A stretch of DNA of 64,000 nucleotides from Ampullaceana balthica (taxonomy: Eukaryota > Mollusca > Gastropoda > Lymnaeidae), in contig CALYLW010001199.1 in assembly GCA_944989445.1 (NCBI GenBank), positions 62,001-126,000 on the forward strand, given 5' to 3'. Positions 59,801 to 64,000 of this stretch are shown one piece after another. A program made the position numbers and the translations under genes. The notes beneath the pieces are model-generated. The model was not told the origin of the DNA. It saw nothing but the letters and a program-made list of their open reading frames with translations, and made no database searches. The stretch's first letter is position 1, and the number at the start of each line of letters is the position of its first letter.

Positions 59801-61953
59801 GGGAGACTTTTAGAAATCAGTGTAAGATGTGTCAATATTAGGGCTGCAGAAATTAACGATCAATTTCTCGATTAATCGTTAAAATTTTTAACGATTAAAT
59901 TTTTTACGATTAATCGACCGACCACTAATAAATGTACTGGAAGTCAAAAAGTAAAATATTTTAGCTGATAAATATAAACTAATTTCCGGACGATTATACG
60001 AAACATTTTGGTTTTAAACTATTGACTGTCGTGAATGTTCAAAATGCTGATAAAGGTTATTGTGTCTATTGAGAGAAATCGTTTGCCTACCGTGCAATGT
60101 TCCCTCTAAGTCTAAGCTTCGTTGGTCCCATGTGCAAAGTTTAAAAAAAACTCGTGTGCAAAGTTGCACAGCGTCCATTTTTGTGTAAATATTTTACAAA
60201 ATTTGCTGCGCGGTGAATCTAAACTCCTGCGTGGCGTCGGTCAAATATCTGCGCAGCCACGCTGCTTACAGGGAAAATTGCTACCATGGTTCTAACACTT
60301 CGCTTACATACCACCTTCAAACTAAACATACACTACAGTATCAGAAACTTCAGCTGAGACAATCTAAAGCTATGTGAACGATTGTTCAGCTCGGCTGGTT
60401 ATATTGTCAATAAGACCCGCTCATCACTTGAACCAAATAAGTCAATACACTTGTCTGTTTGCGTTGTTGGTTAAAAGATGTCATATAAAGAAGACATTCC
60501 AGTGTATTTCGATTTTCGACAGGTATTTTATTAAATGTTACTTATGACACCATAAATTTTAATTTTTCGCTTTAATCGAAATTAACGATTAATTAATCGT
60601 TAATTTTTCAAAAGCTAACTATTAAATTTAAATTAATCGTTAACAGCCCTAGGCATTATTATTTAAAACTATAATATTTTATCTAATAGTTCAGAAAGGA
60701 AACTTAATTGTTTTAGAGACCATTCCGAAATGGTGCGTTGTCGTGACGCAATCACGAGCGTCTCTGCAGGAAGTGTGTGTTGTTGTATAATTAAATGAGA
60801 AGGAGCTACCAGCATTGTTTCATGATTCATTAAGTTACGGCAGGTCAAACACGTAAAATCTTAATTTTGTGTTAAAAAATGTAACTTTTGAAAATCACGT
60901 TTTTTTACTAAGCATTTTCATTTCCAAATACAATAATATATTTATTTTTAAAATAAACTCGTAATAAGTATTTTAATTTCATTATTTAAACTAGCAAGGT
61001 ATGAGAAAAAACACCTCATTATTTAATGCAAATATTTTACATTATTTAAAATAATTATATCTCGACTTGTATTTGTCACATCTTGATAAAATTTGCACTG
61101 AAATAGGCAGGCCTTTGTAAACATACTTTATGCCAATTAAACTAGCTTAAGAACACAGAAGGTATTTAAAAAAAAATTATACCACGAAAATCTGTTTGCG
61201 CAGATGACTATTTTAAATAATGATGAAATGAGAATATTTTTAAGGTCATTTGTGTGTGTGTGTGTGTGTAAACATGACACATATTGTTGAAATTTATAAA
61301 CAAGTGTTGAAAACCTTTGGACGGCTAGGTGAAATCGAGAAGTAAATTTAAAACAAGACCATCTGAAACGGAGGATATCTCGGATCTGGATGAACACTGT
61401 TTTCTTCAGTTAGTCTGTAAAAAAGCCCTTGCACATCCACACTAAAACTCTTCAAAAACAACGCGTTCTTATTATTTTGAGGAGTTTTAAAGTTCTATTT
61501 TAAAAAAATCAATGTCAGTGCTAAAGGTAGCATGGTTCATAAACATGTACTGGGGACCCCATGCGCGATCTTACCTTCTGGTTAGTCTCTCGAGAGATGG
61601 ATGGCCATGGGCTAAGGATAAGAAAGAAAACATTAACCACACAAATGTGAGGAATTGACCGCGTCTACCTTTGACAGAATATTACGTTTTATCATAAGAG
61701 ACAACACAATGTATAACACGAACAAGAAAATGAAAAAACATTTTTATTTTGCCCCCTTAGCGAATGAAACGAAAATAAAAACAACACCAAAGTTTGAAAT
61801 AATATTTACATTTTTGTCCCCATAATTTAAGTGTTAAGTCTAAATGTCAAATGTTTAAGAAATACAATGTCAATTAAGTTAGAATCATTTAACTAAAGTC
61901 TTCAGCGACTCACCCACGGCCCACAATAGCACTGTCACCAACACGACACGCAT
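53840..61953 (-). CDS. SP4: secreted trypsin-like S1 serine protease (intact)
   Basis: Nine exons, minus strand: 61914-61953, 61575-61611, 59550-59676, 58597-58703, 57511-57618, 56252-56409, 55127-55269, 54388-54442, 53840-53943. They sum to 879 nt (292 aa plus stop), with all borders and phases consistent. Signal peptide [13 protein letters not shown]; short propeptide; activation site TTR/IVGG (Ile54). The triad is His101 (ITAAHC), Asp150 (DYDIAIF) and Ser243 (GDSGGP). Asp237 (GVDSCQ) and the SWGYGC strand predict trypsin-like specificity. A TATA box lies at 62007-62015. Three of its exons (3, 4, 6) are each followed by tandem copies of their own 3' end and donor. The exon 4 donor could be GTAGGT or, four bases later, GTATCT; only the first keeps the family phase. 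It is closest to SP2 and SP3 and is the best preserved of that trio. Confidence 0.9.
55490..55590. repeat. Degenerate telomere-like ccctaa stretch in SP4 intron 6
   Basis: A run of ccttaaccctaactctaacc-type words, including aaccctaaccttaaccctaa, on the plus strand. It fits a short, decayed interstitial (TTAGGG)n-like tract, or may simply be the diverged edge of the array at 55640-56255. Confidence 0.5.
55640..56255 (-). repeat. ~37-bp array carrying copies of the SP4 exon 6 splice donor
   Basis: On minus, exon 6 ends gggggacactaacctcg/ggtaaag, and the array repeats ggggaccctaacttcag + gtaaagttgttagactttt about eight times, with further diverged units beyond. Most units keep a GGTAAAG or GGTAAAT; one is destroyed (gcttaag). 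The exon end is the first unit. Confidence 0.88.
56465..57440. repeat. 31-bp minisatellite, about 28 copies, SP4 intron 5
   Basis: Near-identical units of gttttcaaacaattcgtatt + ttggacaatta fill most of intron 5, ending about 55 bases from the exon 6 acceptor and 70 from the exon 5 donor. Single-base changes are concentrated at the two edges. Confidence 0.93.
57860..57965 (-). repeat. gagcccag hairpin element, inverted copy
   Basis: (aat)n, then tatatagcactgtatcccag + caaggaaccgggctcacagcgctta, the inverse of the elements at 5277 and 51027. Lies in SP4 intron 4. Confidence 0.65.
58463..58571 (-). pseudogene. Partial duplicate of SP4 exon 4
   Basis: A second copy of most of exon 4 lies 122 bases downstream (in transcription) of the real one: tcttgaacaagttggcaccg here against tcttgaccaagttggaaccg. 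It lacks the acceptor end, has lost one base after the catalytic His codon (cattcattga for cattgcattga), so the Cys and frame are broken, and ends with a donor-like attaggtatctc. Confidence 0.85.
58905..59240 (-). repeat. R3 repeat, inverted copy in SP4 intron 3
   Basis: The reverse complement has the aaatactttgtgtacatttc-like start and the ttatcaaacaaggataagtt-like block, close to 45180-45500. Confidence 0.65.
59291..59575 (-). repeat. 91-bp array carrying copies of the SP4 exon 3 splice donor
   Basis: Three full units (starting about 59361, 59452 and 59543) plus one truncated (59291). On minus each contains gatacccta.tcatgcc-type exon 3 end sequence, then tggcatt/gtaagattgtg. The true donor is 59549; the two downstream copies both keep GGCATT/GTAAGAT. 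Confidence 0.9.
59839..60651. mobile_element. hAT-like element with ttaacgattaat-rich ends, SP4 intron 2
   Basis: Starts tagggctgcagaaattaacg and ends aatcgttaacagcccta. Same family as 15081-15523 (aatcgattaat words). An R2 MITE is nested inside. Confidence 0.75.
60095..60280. mobile_element. R2 MITE, best-bounded copy
   Basis: Begins caatgttccctctaagtct and ends cttacagggaaaattg, flanked by ctaccgtg (60087-60094) and ctaccatg (60281-60288), 7 of 8. The 8-bp target supports hAT mobilisation for the whole R2 family. Confidence 0.87.
60700..61570. other. SP4 intron 2, no further feature
   Basis: AT-rich intron with a short (GT)n at 61250. No splice-bounded exon seen. Confidence 0.5.
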
Positions 61954-62006
61954 GGTGCTGTAAACTGTTCAGTGTTTAACGTGCAGCGGCACTCTGACAA
62001 GCAAAC

Positions 62007-62015
62007 CTATTTATA
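62007..62015 (-). promoter_or_regulatory. TATA box of SP4
   Basis: Minus-strand TATAAATAG, 54 nt upstream of the SP4 ATG. Transcription would start near 61980, giving a leader of about 30 nt. It is the only convincing TATA among the four genes. Confidence 0.65.
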
Positions 62016-62127
62016 ATATGGAATTATATTACCCACAATTATTGTGTATCTTTAACCTCAAGTCATATCTTTTCTTTTTTTTTAAAATTTGAATTTAAAA
62101 AAAAATAAGGTTACATTTTAGACTTTA

Positions 62128-62130
<3 letters not shown>

Positions 62131-62185
<55 letters not shown>

Positions 62186-62187
62186 GT

Positions 62188-62222
<35 letters not shown>

Positions 62223-62255
62223 AGGAGAGAGAGTAGAGAGAGAGAGAGAGAGAAA
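62131..62255. repeat. GA microsatellite upstream of SP4
   Basis: (GA)n with regular aggag interruptions, about 120 bases upstream of the TATA box. Confidence 0.88.
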
Positions 62256-62559
62256 AGAAGCTATATATTAAAGACAGTGAACCTATTTGATTAGATTTTA
62301 CACCGGTGAAATATTGTCTTAATTTTCTTATCTGGATCGGCCAATGAGAAGCGAACCACTTGCTCTGTCGTGACTTTCTGAACGATCTTATCACTGTGCC
62401 ACAATCATGTCAGACATTAAGGAAATTTCAGTTCATAAAATAATCGCACACTTTAAGACCTTTAAGCTTTAGCACATTAATTTAGCCGTATTAATATTTT
62501 TGAGCCTTTTCTCCTTCTAAAAATGAATACCACACATTTTCTGTTTAATAAAGTATTAC

Positions 62560-63210
62560 GTTATATAATACGAGCAAGAAAGCCCGTCCAAGGGACGTTC
62601 CGCAACCGTTCGGTGGCATGTTGTAACTCAAGCAGCCGTCTCGACCGGCATACACGTGCATCACGTCAAAAATACTATTGACTATAGTTAAAATAAATAA
62701 GTCGTAAAAAACAGAGCTTTTACTATAAATCCCAAACGCGCATAAGGGGCCGTCCATAAAGTACGTCACGCTATTTTTGAAATTTTTTAAACTCTCCCCT
62801 CCCCCTGTCACAAACTGTCACAAATCTCGGACCCCCCCCCTTCCCCTAAAGTACGTCACACTTTCGAACAAAAATTGTGTTTTTTATTAACAAAATAATT
62901 AAAATTTGATATAAAACAGCATGAAGTCACACATGGCCGGGACCCCCCTCCCCCTGTCACAAACTGTCACACTTTCTTACACCCACCCCCCTCTGGAGCG
63001 TGACGTACTTTATGGACGGCCCCTAACTCAAAATGAAGTCTTGGAAGAAATACTGCACCCAAAATACTCGTTTTGAACGTCCGCGTAAAAGTATTCAATA
63101 TGATTGGCCGTAGGAGTTATATGTGTTTGAGGGACCAATCGCTATCGAGGATCCGACGGAAGGGACAGAACATTGCCTTTTACTATATAGGATTATTATA
63201 TAGGATTATT
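62560..63210 (+). repeat. R4 repeat with an inserted MITE
   Basis: Same sequence as 46861-47215 (gtccaagggacgttccgcaa, gtcttggaagaaatactgca, gaacgtccgcgtaaa), but split by an R-TA MITE. Ends in ataggattattata repeats. Confidence 0.82.
62745..63023. mobile_element. R-TA MITE copy 3, nested in R4
   Basis: Ends aggggccgtccataaagtac and gtactttatggacggcccc; TA at 62743-62744 and 63024-63025. The matching empty site is in the R4 copy near 47042. Confidence 0.93.
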
Positions 63211-63214
63211 ATAA

Positions 63215-64000
63215 AGGATGTAAAGTGAACAAAAATGTATATGATACAGCACCAGTTTCACATAGAAAGATTCAAGATGCTATTATAAATTAAACAAATC
63301 TGATCTTACTTTGAAGAAACGTTCTCTATTCCGCCAAGACTTCGCCCTCTTTTTAACCGACCAAATAAATAAATAAATATATTTAAAAAATCAAAAATAA
63401 ATAAATACAGGTTCAATTGTTTAGAAGCGAATTCACCAATAAATCGATTCCTCCATCCTGTTAGGCATTTTTTGTCATTCACAGACCCCAGCTAAAACAG
63501 AGCTAAACAAATAAACAACTTTTAATTCACAGACGCTATTTAAAACAGAGCTAGATTAATAAAGAGGATAGTTAAATAATCGTGTGTTATGACATATGTA
63601 ATGTATGTTAATGTCATCATCAATGACTGCCTTATAAAGTCAGAAATCTGGAGCGTTCTATTAATAACCCAATCGCCTTTGGTGCGTTATATATAATGTA
63701 GATAGCACAGATGGCCTACACTCTGAAAAAAAACCTATTAAAAAGTCCTCGATATCTTATAAAAAACCGAGATTCTTAAAAAATAACATGACATTATAGA
63801 GAATAGGACCGTGATAAATCTATAGAATTCATTGCCATAATACTTTAAATTATAAGCTACTGTAAAGGACAGTATACATGTGTAGGCCTAAATGTTTCAC
63901 AAATGTCTTAATCTTTGCACATAAACAAAAGTAGTTTAAATCCATTTACCGTGTTTCATCTACCCTACAAATAGAACCATGATTGCCTTAGACACCAAAA
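63215..64000. other. No recognisable feature
   Basis: AT-rich sequence with an (aaat)n patch near 63365. No open frame, exon or repeat that I can name. Confidence 0.5.

Noticed and set aside
62545..62811. 88-codon minus-strand frame with a relative at 46862-47119
   Set aside because: The similarity is DNA-level repeat R4; the frame is cut by stops and a MITE.

Overview
This is a piece of an AT-rich animal nuclear genome. The coding parts are split into many small exons with GT/AG borders. The rest is packed with hAT-like and Tigger-like DNA transposons, MITEs, a tRNA-derived SINE, non-LTR retrotransposon remnants and many minisatellites. The protein style (secreted S1 proteases) and the repeat style would fit a mollusc, perhaps a gastropod, but nothing here fixes the species. 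No bacterial genes, operons or CRISPR array are present.

The only confident genes are four paralogous secreted S1 (trypsin-like) serine proteases, all on the minus strand in a head-to-tail array. I call them SP1 (16317-28572), SP2 (30268-36177), SP3 (40638-50308) and SP4 (53840-61953). I rebuilt each by hand from nine exons. Exon lengths and phases are nearly the same in all four: exon 4 is 107 nt, exon 6 is 158, exon 7 is 143, exon 8 is 55 and exon 9 is 104. Exon 1 encodes a signal peptide, exon 2 a variable propeptide, exon 3 the activation site (Arg then Ile-Val-Gly-Gly), exon 4 the catalytic His, exon 6 the catalytic Asp, exon 7 the Asp of the trypsin S1 pocket, exon 8 the catalytic Ser, and exon 9 the C-terminal strand and helix. 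SP1 (303 aa) and SP4 (292 aa) look intact. SP3 (298 aa) has Gln in place of the catalytic His. SP2 has one extra base in exon 3 that breaks the frame.

Layout: 1-16 kb is gene-poor and filled with repeats. It has a LINE remnant cut by a MITE, a 2.3-kb degenerate hAT with nested MITEs, several minisatellites and one orphan exon candidate. 16-29 kb is SP1, with introns carrying a dispersed 'R1' element, a SINE, a 28-bp satellite and two abutting hAT elements. 29-36 kb is SP2. 36-40 kb is a hAT element (next to a 67-base assembly gap), a SINE and a Tigger end. 40-50 kb is SP3 with two Tigger-like insertions. 50-54 kb is a TTA microsatellite and a LINE remnant. 54-62 kb is SP4. 62-64 kb is a repeat with a nested MITE and a silent end.

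The most unusual pattern is that tandem duplications in SP2 and SP4 repeatedly begin inside the end of an exon and carry its 5' splice site into the intron. This happens at SP2 exon 5 (38-bp units) and at SP4 exon 3 (91-bp units), exon 4 (one 122-bp duplication) and exon 6 (about 37-bp units). Each leaves a ladder of extra donor-like sites next to the real one. All reconstructions and unit counts were made by eye, without alignment software or transcript data.
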